Assembly: GCA_964602985.1 (NCBI GenBank)
Contig: CAZRTJ010000009.1
Coordinates: 1-64,000 of the forward strand
Source of the DNA: CAYZJB01 sp964602985
Lineage (GTDB): Bacteria > CLD3 > SB21
Reading direction: 5' to 3'
DNA: 64,000 nucleotides
Numbering within the stretch: the stretch's first letter is position 1; each line of letters starts with the position of its first letter. Both the position numbers and the translations under genes were made by a program. Under the pieces are notes generated by a model. It saw only the letters and a program-made list of their open reading frames with translations, had not been told where the DNA came from and searched no databases. Positions 53,349-62,692 of the stretch are shown in pieces.

Positions 53349-54211
53349 AGAGACTCCTGGTCATTCTGTTCGGCATCCTGCTCCCGGGATGCCCCGCTGA
53401 AAAAGATCCTGCCCCGGAACGACCGCCTGGGGTCAAGTTGATTCCCTACTCGGGGCCGGGGGAAATGGTCGAGTCTGGAATTCGACCAAAGCCAGGACCT
53501 CAAAATTATATCTTGTTGGAATGGGAAGCCGTGCAGGGAGCGTTGCCTCTGGACAGATACGAAATTTACCGTGGCGTCAGCCTCGACAGCGTGTTTCGTT
53601 TGGTGAAATCCGTTCCGGCCGACGACCTCCCGATTGCCGAAGATGACTCTGTCGTGGTCGATCAAACCTACTATTACTACGTCCGGGCGGTCGATGATCG
53701 CGGCGTCGGGTCACAAGTGGATAACTATTTCGAAACACAGGACAGCATCGCGCAGTATATCCGCTCGTTTACTCTCGGCCCGAAAGTCACTTTTCTAGTT
53801 TCTCCGACTTCCACCGATACGGTCGTGACAACCAAACCACTCTTCGTCTGGTGCAATCAGACCGGCAATCCAATCCAGTATGTCCTTCGCATCGGCAACG
53901 GCCCGAGCTCCGATGTTTCGACAATATGGATCGCGACGGTCCCGCCGACCTTTTTTGACCTTGATTGTTCAGGCTTTGAAAACAGAGAGCTACTGACCTT
54001 CCATGATTCGACTTATACCGTCCCCGCTCAGCCGGTACCGGATAGCCTTCTCGCCACTGCGCCAGTGGTGACGATCGACAAGAGTGCGAACGTGTGGAAG
54101 TCGGCACGCTTGACCAAATCTGCGTTCCTTTGGCGTGTGGATGCCGTATTCGGCGACAATCACGTTTCCCACTCTCTGTGGGTTCCGTTTCTCGTTAATC
54201 GCGATTTCTGA
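53345..54211 (+). CDS. Lipoprotein with fibronectin type III-like fold, next to porV
   Basis: 288 residues from a TTG start that overlaps the porV stop (TTGA). The lipobox is LLPGC (Cys16). An FN3-like domain (about 50-130: NYILLEWEAVQGALPLDRYEIYRG ... YYYYVRAVDDRGVGS) is followed by a second beta domain (about 140-280) with WCNQTGNPIQYVLRIGNG and AFLWRVDAVFG. No known T9SS protein is matched by me, but the operon position makes a T9SS or surface-attachment role reasonable. pta follows eight bases later. Confidence 0.85.
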   Translation: MKRLLVILFGILLPGCPAEKDPAPERPPGVKLIPYSGPGEMVESGIRPKPGPQNYILLEWEAVQGALPLDRYEIYRGVSLDSVFRLVKSVPADDLPIAEDDSVVVDQTYYYYVRAVDDRGVGSQVDNYFETQDSIAQYIRSFTLGPKVTFLVSPTSTDTVVTTKPLFVWCNQTGNPIQYVLRIGNGPSSDVSTIWIATVPPTFFDLDCSGFENRELLTFHDSTYTVPAQPVPDSLLATAPVVTIDKSANVWKSARLTKSAFLWRVDAVFGDNHVSHSLWVPFLVNRDF

Positions 54212-54219
54212 GGAAGCTT

Positions 54220-55197
54220 ATGGACATTTTGACCGATCTTAGACACAAGGCTGCAGCGCTGAACCGCAAAATTGCATTTCCGGAAAGTACAGAAGAACGG
54301 ACGCTGAAAGCCGTCGAGATCCTGACTCGGGATCGCATCTGCCGCCCGGTGCTAATTGGCAATCCGCAAGACATCCGTCAAAAGGCCGCCGAACTGCAGA
54401 TCGATCTGGACCCTCAGGTTCCCATCGTGGATCCCAATCGTTCGGACAAACTTTCGGACTTTGCCTCTGAGCTTTTCAATCTCCGGAAGCAGAAAGGAAT
54501 GACGTACGAACAGGCAAAAGCCCTTGTCACTCAAGACTTGTTTTACGGAGCCATGTTGGTGCGGAAAGGCGATTGCCATGGAATGGTGGCGGGAGCGGTT
54601 CACCCGACCGCCGATGTGTTACGGTCCGCGATTTACTGTGTCGGTACCAAACCGGGGAACAAGACGGTTTCCAGTATTTTCCTGATGGTGCTCGAAGATG
54701 GACGTGCCCTGAGTTTTGGCGACTGTGCAGTGGTTCCCTACCCTGACGAGACGCAACTCGCCGATATCGCGGTCGCCTCTGCGGAGACACACCGACAACT
54801 CACGGGGGAACAGCCGATCGTGGCGCTTCTGTCCTTTTCCACCAAAGGAAGCGCCGAACACGACGCCGTGACGAAGGTTCGAAAGACCCTGGAGATCATA
54901 CGATCGCGCGACGCGACTCTGCTGGTCGACGGCGAACTCCAATTCGACGCGGCCTATGTCGAGGCCATCGGCAAGCGCAAAGCGCCGGGCAGCGCCGTTG
55001 CGGGAAAGGCCAATGTATTCATCTTTCCCAATCTCGATGCGGGAAATATTGCCTACAAGATCACCGAGCGCATCGGACATGCCAAAGCCATCGGCCCAAT
55101 CGTTCAGGGCGTCGCCAAACCGATCAATGATCTCTCAAGGGGATGTTCGCCCGACGACATCGTCAATGTCGCGGCGATCTGCGGTCTGAAGGACTAA
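54220..55197 (+). CDS. pta: Phosphate acetyltransferase
   Basis: 325 residues, the size of the single-domain type. It forms acetyl-CoA from acetyl phosphate or the reverse. The sequence carries the PTA domain phrases PESTEERTLKAVEIL, MVAGAVHPTADVLRSAI, FGDCAVVPYPDETQLADIA, LSFSTKGSAEHDAV and the C-terminal FPNLDAGNIAYK. The ribosome site GAGGAAG is five bases upstream. No ackA is in the window. It ends two bases from dxs, which is convergent. Confidence 0.94.
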   Translation: MDILTDLRHKAAALNRKIAFPESTEERTLKAVEILTRDRICRPVLIGNPQDIRQKAAELQIDLDPQVPIVDPNRSDKLSDFASELFNLRKQKGMTYEQAKALVTQDLFYGAMLVRKGDCHGMVAGAVHPTADVLRSAIYCVGTKPGNKTVSSIFLMVLEDGRALSFGDCAVVPYPDETQLADIAVASAETHRQLTGEQPIVALLSFSTKGSAEHDAVTKVRKTLEIIRSRDATLLVDGELQFDAAYVEAIGKRKAPGSAVAGKANVFIFPNLDAGNIAYKITERIGHAKAIGPIVQGVAKPINDLSRGCSPDDIVNVAAICGLKD

Positions 55198-55199
55198 CG

Positions 55200-57164
55200 C
55201 TACACAGCGCGCTGAGCGCTGATGACTTGTCCGCGGCGCGTTTCGATTAGATTTCTTGTCCGATCCGCAATCGACTGCGGATCCAGCCCAACCCGCTGGT
55301 ACAGAACATTCATGTCGCCATGTTCTACAATGCGATCGGGCAAGCCGATGCAATCGATTCGAATTTTTTCGAGCTTCGACACAAAGTTCGGATCACTCTT
55401 CCGGCCGGTTTCCATAAAGTCGCGTGAATGCAGTAACTCGAGCACGCCGCTCCCAAAACCGCCGACCACAGTGCCGTCCTCTACGGTCAGCAGTGTGTCG
55501 TGTTTCTGACACAACTGACGAATCAACTCCCGGTCCAATGGCTTTACAAATCGTATGTTTACAACGGTGACGCCGTAGCCGTGCTGGGTCAGTATCTTCG
55601 CGGCTTTCTGCGCATGATCGACCATCGCTCCGATCGCCAGAATGGCCGCATCCGCGCCCTCCACCAGCACTTCTGCTTTTCCAATTTCAATGGCGCGGAA
55701 TTCCTCTTTGATTTCCACTCCCATGCCATTCCCTCGTGGATAGCGGAGAGCGATCGGACCGTCCTTGTACATCAGCCCGGTGTAGACCATGTCTTTCAGC
55801 TCATTTTCGTCCTTTGGCGCCATCACGACCATCCCCTGGACGCATCGCAGATACGCCATGTCCAGTGCGCCATGATGCGTCGGGCCGTCCGCGCCGACCA
55901 AACCGCCGCGATCCAGGCAGAAGAACAGCGGAATATGTTGTATGGCGACGTCGTGAATGATCTGATCGTAGGCTCTTTGCAAAAACGTTGAGTAAATGGC
56001 CACAATGGGACGCAGGCCCTGCAGCCTCATGCCCGCAGCCATCGTCACCGCATGCTGCTCCGCGATCCCGACGTCAAAAAATCGTTCCGGCATTTCCTTC
56101 GCAAGATATTTCAGGCCCGTGCCATCGGCCATCGCCGCGGTAATTGCGACCACGTCTGGAAATTGCTTGCACAGTTTCAGCACGGTCTGCCCGAACACGT
56201 CGGTATACGCAGGAGGAGTCTTGGATTCGGATTTTTTTGGCGGACTCACGGCGTGAAATCGATTGGCGTTGACCTTGTATTTCTCCACGTCCTGTTCCTC
56301 AAGCGGCATGCCTTTGCCTTTCTTGGTCAATGCATGTATGAGGATCGGTCCCTTCAGATGTTTCACATCCTGCAACAACTTCACCAGCCGCGGCAGATCA
56401 TGGCCATCGACCGGACCGAAATAGCGAAATCCCAGACCCTCAAAGAAATGTCCCGGAACCAGAATGGCTTTGATCCCTTCATCCAACTTGCCAATGTGAC
56501 GACGCATCCGGTCCCCGAGTTCGTGCAGCATGCCGAGCGCTTTCCACACTTCATCCTTTACCTTGTTATACAGAGGCATCGAGATGAGATCGGTTAGATA
56601 ATTGGACAACGCGCCGACATTGGTGGAAATCGACATCATGTTGTCGTTCAGAATGACAATCATGTCTGTACGTAGCGAACCCGCATTGTTCATCGCTTCA
56701 AACGCCATGCCGCCCGTAAGGGAGCCGTCTCCGATAACGGCGACCACCTTGTGATTCTGCTTCATGCGATCTCGAGCAACCGCCATTCCAACTGCGGCCG
56801 AGATGGAGGTGCTGGCATGCCCCGCGCCAAACGCATCATACTCGCTTTCGGAGATTTTACAGAACCCACTGATCCCATCCGTCTGGCGGATCGTATGGAA
56901 GGCATGTTTGCGTCCCGTCAGCAGCTTGTGAACGTAGGCCTGATGTCCAACGTCCCAGATGATCTTGTCTTTCGGCGCATCAAACACATGATGTAGCGCG
57001 ACGGTGATTTCCACTACCCCCAGACTGGCCGCCAAATGCCCCCCGATACGCGAGATCTCGTCGATCACATACTGGCGCACTTCGCCAGACAACGTGACCA
57101 GTTCCTCAACCGTCAGGCCCTTGAGGTCCGCCGGCACGTTCACGCGGTCAAAAATGCTACTCAT
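55200..57164 (-). CDS. dxs: 1-deoxy-D-xylulose-5-phosphate synthase
   Basis: 654 residues. The thiamine-diphosphate site is GDGSLTGGMAFEAMNNAG; the middle domain has GLVGADGPTHHGALDMAY and the N-terminus IWDVGHQAYVHKLLTGR. It makes DXP from pyruvate and glyceraldehyde 3-phosphate, the first step of the MEP isoprenoid route; ispF at 59751 is a later step. It is transcribed alone on the minus strand and faces the end of pta. Confidence 0.97.
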   Translation of the reverse strand: MSSIFDRVNVPADLKGLTVEELVTLSGEVRQYVIDEISRIGGHLAASLGVVEITVALHHVFDAPKDKIIWDVGHQAYVHKLLTGRKHAFHTIRQTDGISGFCKISESEYDAFGAGHASTSISAAVGMAVARDRMKQNHKVVAVIGDGSLTGGMAFEAMNNAGSLRTDMIVILNDNMMSISTNVGALSNYLTDLISMPLYNKVKDEVWKALGMLHELGDRMRRHIGKLDEGIKAILVPGHFFEGLGFRYFGPVDGHDLPRLVKLLQDVKHLKGPILIHALTKKGKGMPLEEQDVEKYKVNANRFHAVSPPKKSESKTPPAYTDVFGQTVLKLCKQFPDVVAITAAMADGTGLKYLAKEMPERFFDVGIAEQHAVTMAAGMRLQGLRPIVAIYSTFLQRAYDQIIHDVAIQHIPLFFCLDRGGLVGADGPTHHGALDMAYLRCVQGMVVMAPKDENELKDMVYTGLMYKDGPIALRYPRGNGMGVEIKEEFRAIEIGKAEVLVEGADAAILAIGAMVDHAQKAAKILTQHGYGVTVVNIRFVKPLDRELIRQLCQKHDTLLTVEDGTVVGGFGSGVLELLHSRDFMETGRKSDPNFVSKLEKIRIDCIGLPDRIVEHGDMNVLYQRVGLDPQSIADRTRNLIETRRGQVISAQRAV

Positions 57165-57417
57165 TTGTACTTAGAACTCCCCAGGCATGATATGATACAT
57201 GGACGAAGGTAAAAAAACATATCGATGCAGTCAAGAAATTCGCCGGAGGGTCTCCCCTGTCTGAACGAGGCTCCTCTTAGCACGATGTAGCATTCTTGAG
57301 CATTGCCAAGCGGTCGGCAACGGCTATCTCTCTCTGTCTAACGCGTATATAAACAAAGGCTTCCGTGTTTGGCATCCTTCTTGGCTTGCATACAGACAAC
57401 CAACTAAGGAGGAAGTT

Positions 57418-58383
57418 ATGAAAACGAATCACATTTCTGGAATGGCACTCGCAATGCCGATAGCATTCCCCAGCGAATTCAAACGTCCGATCCTGCGGTC
57501 GATGGACCGTCGGTTCTGGTCTATCCTGCTGGTCTCAGCCATTCTCGGTCTCGGCTGGTTGTACAAGGAATCCCTGGCACAGCGAAAACTCGATTTTGGA
57601 ACAGAGTATATCGTTCGCAAAATCCAGACGACCAAGGTCGTTTTCGACCCCAAGACGTTTGAGCCGGTGAATGAAGAGAAGGTGATCGAAAAGCGCATCG
57701 AGGAACAATTTCGTTCCATGGACGTGCAACAGCGTCGACAAGCTTATCAGGAATACCTTCGTCAGCGCGCAGACAATCGTCACGCCGAAATTGAGAATCG
57801 TCTGCGACAACGCATGAACGATATGCGAAATCTGCTGCAGACTTCCGGAAACCGCTTTCTTGTGGTCGGTTCTGAAAATTCACAAAACGCCTATACGGAA
57901 TTTACTTCGCTTCAAAACGGCACAGAGGAGGATGGGAATCGTCGCAACAATACGAATATCCAACTGTCACAGAATCTGACCTCGTTACATCTTGAAACGA
58001 CTGATCCGCGGATCACGTCGAACATTCAGCAGACGTCTGACCATCGCCTCGTCGTTCCGACGCCGCACCTGGATGCCGGCGCAAATTTCGCCGGTCTGCG
58101 TTCGGCCGACGTCATGTCCAAGATCTCAAGTTGCGAAGGTTCGATCCAGAATGCCTACTCGCGACTTCTGAAAAGAAACCCGGATCTGAAAGGCAAAATT
58201 GCCGTGCGGATCAGTATTGACAAGAGCGGCCGAGTCGCAAAATGCATCGTCGAAATGAATACGACAGGCAGTGCGGAACTCGAGCGCGAAATCGTGTCCA
58301 AAATGCGCGGGTTGCGCTTTCAGGCGGGTCTGGTAAAAAGCGGCCAGGTCACCATCAGTCAGACTTTCATTTTCGGTAAATAA
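57418..58383 (+). CDS. TonB/AgmX-like protein with C-terminal energy-transducer-like domain
   Basis: 321 residues, started by an exceptional AAGGAGGAAG site. One membrane segment (about 33-48, FWSILLVSAILGLGWLY) without a cleavable signal is followed by a charged, helical, Gln/Arg-rich region (about 65-170) and a C-terminal domain like AgmX/PglI or TonB (SCEGSIQNAYSRLLKRNPDLKGKIAVRISIDKSGRVAKC). Such proteins link the inner membrane to envelope motors or gliding. No exbB/exbD-type partner is in the window. A terminator follows. Confidence 0.85.
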   Translation: MKTNHISGMALAMPIAFPSEFKRPILRSMDRRFWSILLVSAILGLGWLYKESLAQRKLDFGTEYIVRKIQTTKVVFDPKTFEPVNEEKVIEKRIEEQFRSMDVQQRRQAYQEYLRQRADNRHAEIENRLRQRMNDMRNLLQTSGNRFLVVGSENSQNAYTEFTSLQNGTEEDGNRRNNTNIQLSQNLTSLHLETTDPRITSNIQQTSDHRLVVPTPHLDAGANFAGLRSADVMSKISSCEGSIQNAYSRLLKRNPDLKGKIAVRISIDKSGRVAKCIVEMNTTGSAELEREIVSKMRGLRFQAGLVKSGQVTISQTFIFGK

Positions 58384-58417
58384 CGTCTTCAGGCAACTGA
58401 AGCACGGAGGTCAAGTC

Positions 58418-58448
58418 AATTCCCGGCCCGCAAGGGTCGGGAATTTTT
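58418..58448 (+). terminator. Rho-independent terminator after the AgmX-like gene
   Basis: A 12-bp stem (58418-58429 with 58434-58445, one G-T pair) capped by a GCAA tetraloop ends in five T (58444-58448). It closes the single-gene transcript before glgC. Confidence 0.93.
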
Positions 58449-58514
58449 GTTTGCCTCCCTTCCACAGGATAAGTAGATTTTGCCAGCCTACGCCAACCAT
58501 CGGCCGGAGACCTT

Positions 58515-59759
58515 ATGATCCCCATCTCTTCTTCTCTCTTTCGGAAGACATTGACGATTATCCTCGCAGGTGGACAGGGAGAACGTCTCTACCCGCTCAC
58601 CAAGGATCGGTCGAAACCCGCGGTTCCTTTTGGCGGCAAGTACCGCATCATCGATTTCACCCTTTCCAATGCCATCAACAGCGGATTCCGGCGAATCTAT
58701 CTGATCACCCAGTACAAGTCTCAATCCCTCGATACGCACATCCGGGAGGGATGGAGTTTCCTGAACGGGGAATTCGGAGAATTTATTTATTCCATTCCCC
58801 CGCAGTTCCGAACCGCCAATCACTGGTATCAGGGAACAGCCGATGCGATCTTTCAGAATCTCCACATCCTGCAGGATGAAAAACCCGAATACGTCATCCT
58901 CTTGTCGGGGGATCACATCTACAAAATGGATTACCTCAAGATGCTGCAGCACCACATCTCGCATGAAGCGGATTTGACGGTTGCCGGAATTGAGATTGAA
59001 ACTTCCCTTGCCCATCAGTTCGGCGTGATGGTCGTCGACGAGAATGGCCGCATCATCGAGTTTCAAGAGAAACCCAAAGAACCCAAACCCCTTCCGGGAA
59101 AACCAGACTTCTGCTACGTCAACATGGGCATTTACATTTTCAATGCGAAGACGTTGGCGCGCACGTTGATTGAAGATGCCAAGAAGAAGGAATCCTCACA
59201 CGACTTTGGAAAAAACATTATTCCGGGAATGCTCGACACCCACAAAGTCGTGGCGTACAACTTTGAGGACGAAAACAAGACCAATCGCCCTTATTGGCGC
59301 GACATTGGGACGCTGGACAGTTATTACGACACCAGCATGGATTTGGTCGCTGTGTCCCCCGTATTCAATCTGTACGACCAGCACTGGCCCATCCGAACAC
59401 ACCAGGGGCAATTTGCCCCGGCCAAAACGGTCTTCTACGATGCGTCCGAAGGCGGACGCTCCGGTGTGGCCTCGGACTCCCTTATTTCAGGAGGCGTGAT
59501 CGTCAGCGGCGGGAGGGTCAGTCGCAGTATCTTGAGTCCCAATGTGCGCGTCCACTCGTATTCCCACATCGAAGAATCGATTCTCTTCAACAGCGTGGAC
59601 GTCGGTCGTCACGTCAAGATTCGCCGTGCCATCATCGACAAGAATGTGTCCATCCCCGAAGGTATTCAGATTGGCTACGATCTGGAGGAGGATCGAAAAA
59701 GGTTCTTTGTTACGTCATCCGGCATCGTGGTGATCGCCAAGAATACGCATTTAGCCTGA
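58515..59759 (+). CDS. glgC: Glucose-1-phosphate adenylyltransferase
   Basis: 414 residues. The nucleotide-binding start IILAGGQGERLYPLTKDRSKPAVPFGGKYR and the region GTADAIFQNL are complete; the C-terminal left-handed beta-helix (SHIEESILFNSVDVGRHVKIRRAIIDKNVSIPEG) is present. It makes ADP-glucose for glycogen synthesis. CGGAGA lies seven bases before the ATG. It converges on and overlaps ispF by nine bases. Other glycogen genes are outside the window. Confidence 0.95.
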   Translation: MIPISSSLFRKTLTIILAGGQGERLYPLTKDRSKPAVPFGGKYRIIDFTLSNAINSGFRRIYLITQYKSQSLDTHIREGWSFLNGEFGEFIYSIPPQFRTANHWYQGTADAIFQNLHILQDEKPEYVILLSGDHIYKMDYLKMLQHHISHEADLTVAGIEIETSLAHQFGVMVVDENGRIIEFQEKPKEPKPLPGKPDFCYVNMGIYIFNAKTLARTLIEDAKKKESSHDFGKNIIPGMLDTHKVVAYNFEDENKTNRPYWRDIGTLDSYYDTSMDLVAVSPVFNLYDQHWPIRTHQGQFAPAKTVFYDASEGGRSGVASDSLISGGVIVSGGRVSRSILSPNVRVHSYSHIEESILFNSVDVGRHVKIRRAIIDKNVSIPEGIQIGYDLEEDRKRFFVTSSGIVVIAKNTHLA

Positions 59760-60239
59760 TGCCTGGTCCGCGCGGATCACGGCGACGGCGTACGCGACGA
59801 CCCCGTCCCCTTCGCCCACAAATCCAAGTCCCTCTGACGTGGTGGCCTTGATCGACACCGATGTGCGAGGAATGGTCAACTGCGTCGCGATGTTCGAGAT
59901 CATTGCGTCGACAAAGGGAGCGATCTTCGGTTTCTGCAGAACCAGCGTCGCGTCGAGGTTGATAATCACAAATCCGGCCGCCTGAAGTTTCCTACCTGTT
60001 TCTTCCAGCAAACGAAGACTCGAAATGCCACGATACTTTTCCTCTGTGTCCGGAAAATGACGTCCGATGTCGCCCAGGGCGGCAGCCCCGAGGATGGCAT
60101 CACAAACCGCATGCAGCAGTACATCCGCGTCGGAATGACCCAGACACCCCTTTTCAAATGGAATTTCAACGCCCCCCAGTACGAGCGGCCTTCCGGCCAC
60201 CAGTCGATGAACATCGTAGCCAAATCCTATGCGCATCAT
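59751..60239 (-). CDS. ispF: 2-C-methyl-D-erythritol 2,4-cyclodiphosphate synthase
   Basis: 162 residues, normal size. Zinc ligands D9, H11 (GYDVHRL) and H43 (DADVLLHAV) and the signature LGHSDADVLLHAVCDAILGAAALGDIG are complete. It forms MEcPP in the MEP pathway. The ATG overlaps the stop of the acylase gene (60236-60239); an in-frame second ATG is at 60236. It overlaps glgC by nine bases at the other end. Confidence 0.96.
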   Translation of the reverse strand: MMRIGFGYDVHRLVAGRPLVLGGVEIPFEKGCLGHSDADVLLHAVCDAILGAAALGDIGRHFPDTEEKYRGISSLRLLEETGRKLQAAGFVIINLDATLVLQKPKIAPFVDAMISNIATQLTIPRTSVSIKATTSEGLGFVGEGDGVVAYAVAVIRADQASG

Positions 60240-62692
60240 CGTTTTTCTGGGACGAGGGTGAGTGTCTCCCCTTCAATCTCGTCAGCCTTCATGAATACTG
60301 TTTTCAACTGCCCGCTCAGCCACAAATCGGTTTGGTCATCATAGTGTCTACTGAACGGCTGGCCGCTTTGACCGAGCGGGAGCACCGACTGCGGGCGCAA
60401 CGGATCTGCAAGATCGACAATCCGCCTCATGGACGCGCTGATAACCGTACGAAAAGTCGAATCGGCATAGCCGTACTCCGTGTTGTTCACGGTCGTTGTG
60501 TTCCCCCCAATCGAAAACGGTCCGACGTTAAATACATAATCGAACGGTTTCTGCTGACCGATCAAATGTCCAAACTCCACCGAGTGCAAATCGCCCCACA
60601 TCCAGGAAGACGCGTCGTCACCAAAACGACCTGCCATTTCCGCGACCGTTTCCTCGAACGTCTTTCGGATGATGTCATCCCGCGATTCCACCGCTCCCGT
60701 GCGCCGGTTGTCCCACCACCTCGAGGCCGGAGCAGCAAGCAGTTGGGTCGTCACGCGCGTCGGGACGTTGGACAGTTTGATGAAACCCCGGAACAATTCG
60801 TCACCCATCTCGTCGAGATAGATTTGCCGGAGAAGATTTTGAAAATAGGTATTAAACAAGGCGGCTCCCCGGCTCAGTACGTCCATCTGGCAATCCCAGT
60901 GTTTCAGCGTCAACAACGCCCCCTGGTGAACCGTCAGAGGCTGTCGGTCATCGGACGGAGTCCATGCGCTGTCACGAAGCAGAACCGGTAGCACGACATC
61001 CATGACTTCTCGCGCATGGTGGGAATAGAAATCCATCTGAATCTGCCGGACACTCTCCACGCTCAAGGCGCTGTCTCCACTTAACAGCTCGTTCAGTCGA
61101 CGCGCGCGCGATGAATGCTCCCAATATCTGCCGACGTAATGAGGATAGGATGTCCCGACGACCTTATTGTTTGCGGATGCAATGTAGCCCTCGGGAGGAT
61201 TGAAAGAGAACGGCAACTCCTTAAAAGGCACCGCTGCCGTCCAGTCGTTCCGACCGCTCGCTCCATCTCCCAAAAAGATGCCTTCTCCGCCCTTCCGCAC
61301 GGGCACGGCGCCCATGCACTGATAACCGATATTGCCATCCACGTCTGCGTAGATCGCGTTTTGTCCAGGTACCTTAAATAACGAACAGGCGTCGCGAAAT
61401 TCCATCCAATTGGATGCACGGTTCATTTTGGCAATCGCCGTCATTTCAAAACTCGGCTGAAGTCCCGTCCATTGCATGGACACCGCTCGGCCTCTTGTTG
61501 GCACAATCTCCGTCACCAAAGGCCCTCTCCGCGTGGATCGGATCGGAATCGATACTTCTGCCGTGTCTTTCACTCGAACCGTTTCGTAAATGATCTGGAG
61601 ATCCTTCCACGTCCCTTGATCGAGGTATCGGTCACCATCGAGGGTCTCCTCAAAGAAATCAGCGTCATCACACATGAGATTTGTGAATCCCCATGCAATT
61701 CGCGCGTTGTTTCCCAGAACCACCACCGGAGTTCCCGGCAGGGCAAATCCCTCCACGTTCCAACCAGCGCCTGACAGATGCATCTCATACCATGTCGGCG
61801 GCGAAGCTTGAGCAAGATGCGGATCGTTGGCCAGAATCGGTTTGCCCGTTCCCGATTTCGACCCGCTGATCACCCATGCGTTACTGCCAAACGCGCTGCC
61901 CAGGGTACCCAATATCGTCTGCAACGCGGTATTAGCGTCGTAGAACGAGGACAATCCAACACTCTGCGAAGTCAACACCGATCCGCCTGCATCCAGTCTG
62001 GAGATCGGTAGACCTCTGTCCGGCACGACAAAGGGTCCATCCTCCGGGTAGCCGGGAAGCAGCTCCGCCGCCATCGGCAACCCTATCGTGTCCGCGATCC
62101 GCTGGTAATTCAGGTCCACCATCCAGCCCATGTTTAACTGCCACGCCATCACGCGGGAAATGCCGATGCTGTGTTCCACTTTCCACGGATACGGCTCGTA
62201 CCCCAGAAGAACAAATTCGATCGGATAGTTGTGAAGATTCTTCTGGATGAATTGATTGACACCGGCCGTATAGGCTTCCAGAATTCGTCGAGATTCGGCA
62301 TCGAGTGAATCGGCAATCCTGCGCGCAACGCGCATCATTCCCACGGTACGGAGCATCTTGTCGGCCTCCAACGCCCGTGATCCCAGGATCTCCGATAGTC
62401 GACCTTCCGACACACGTCGTAACAAGTCCATCTGCCACAGTCGATCTTGTGCCTGCACAAATCCGACGGCCATAAACAAGTCATGCTCATTTTCCGCCTC
62501 AATGTGCGGTACGCCATAGGCGTCGCGGACGACTGTGACAGCGCCCTGGAGACCTTCCAACTCAATGACACCGCTCGTTTGCGGCAAACACTTGTGCACA
62601 AGAAACCAGGCTGTCACCAAGCCGGCTACCAGGATCGTCAGGATCACACCGGCAATTCCAGCCCAAAAACGCTGCCCTCTCGATAGACTCAT
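60236..62692 (-). CDS. Penicillin acylase-family amidohydrolase
   Basis: 818 residues from the ATG at 62692, which overlaps the stop of the YfhO gene. A membrane segment or uncleaved signal (about 12-32) leads to an Ntn-hydrolase precursor; the nucleophile S270 starts the beta chain in FGSNAWVISG, after a spacer, so autocleavage of alpha and beta chains is expected. The family cuts amide bonds of acyl compounds such as penicillins or acyl-homoserine lactones in the periplasm; the natural substrate here is unknown. Confidence 0.94.
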   Translation of the reverse strand: MSLSRGQRFWAGIAGVILTILVAGLVTAWFLVHKCLPQTSGVIELEGLQGAVTVVRDAYGVPHIEAENEHDLFMAVGFVQAQDRLWQMDLLRRVSEGRLSEILGSRALEADKMLRTVGMMRVARRIADSLDAESRRILEAYTAGVNQFIQKNLHNYPIEFVLLGYEPYPWKVEHSIGISRVMAWQLNMGWMVDLNYQRIADTIGLPMAAELLPGYPEDGPFVVPDRGLPISRLDAGGSVLTSQSVGLSSFYDANTALQTILGTLGSAFGSNAWVISGSKSGTGKPILANDPHLAQASPPTWYEMHLSGAGWNVEGFALPGTPVVVLGNNARIAWGFTNLMCDDADFFEETLDGDRYLDQGTWKDLQIIYETVRVKDTAEVSIPIRSTRRGPLVTEIVPTRGRAVSMQWTGLQPSFEMTAIAKMNRASNWMEFRDACSLFKVPGQNAIYADVDGNIGYQCMGAVPVRKGGEGIFLGDGASGRNDWTAAVPFKELPFSFNPPEGYIASANNKVVGTSYPHYVGRYWEHSSRARRLNELLSGDSALSVESVRQIQMDFYSHHAREVMDVVLPVLLRDSAWTPSDDRQPLTVHQGALLTLKHWDCQMDVLSRGAALFNTYFQNLLRQIYLDEMGDELFRGFIKLSNVPTRVTTQLLAAPASRWWDNRRTGAVESRDDIIRKTFEETVAEMAGRFGDDASSWMWGDLHSVEFGHLIGQQKPFDYVFNVGPFSIGGNTTTVNNTEYGYADSTFRTVISASMRRIVDLADPLRPQSVLPLGQSGQPFSRHYDDQTDLWLSGQLKTVFMKADEIEGETLTLVPEKR

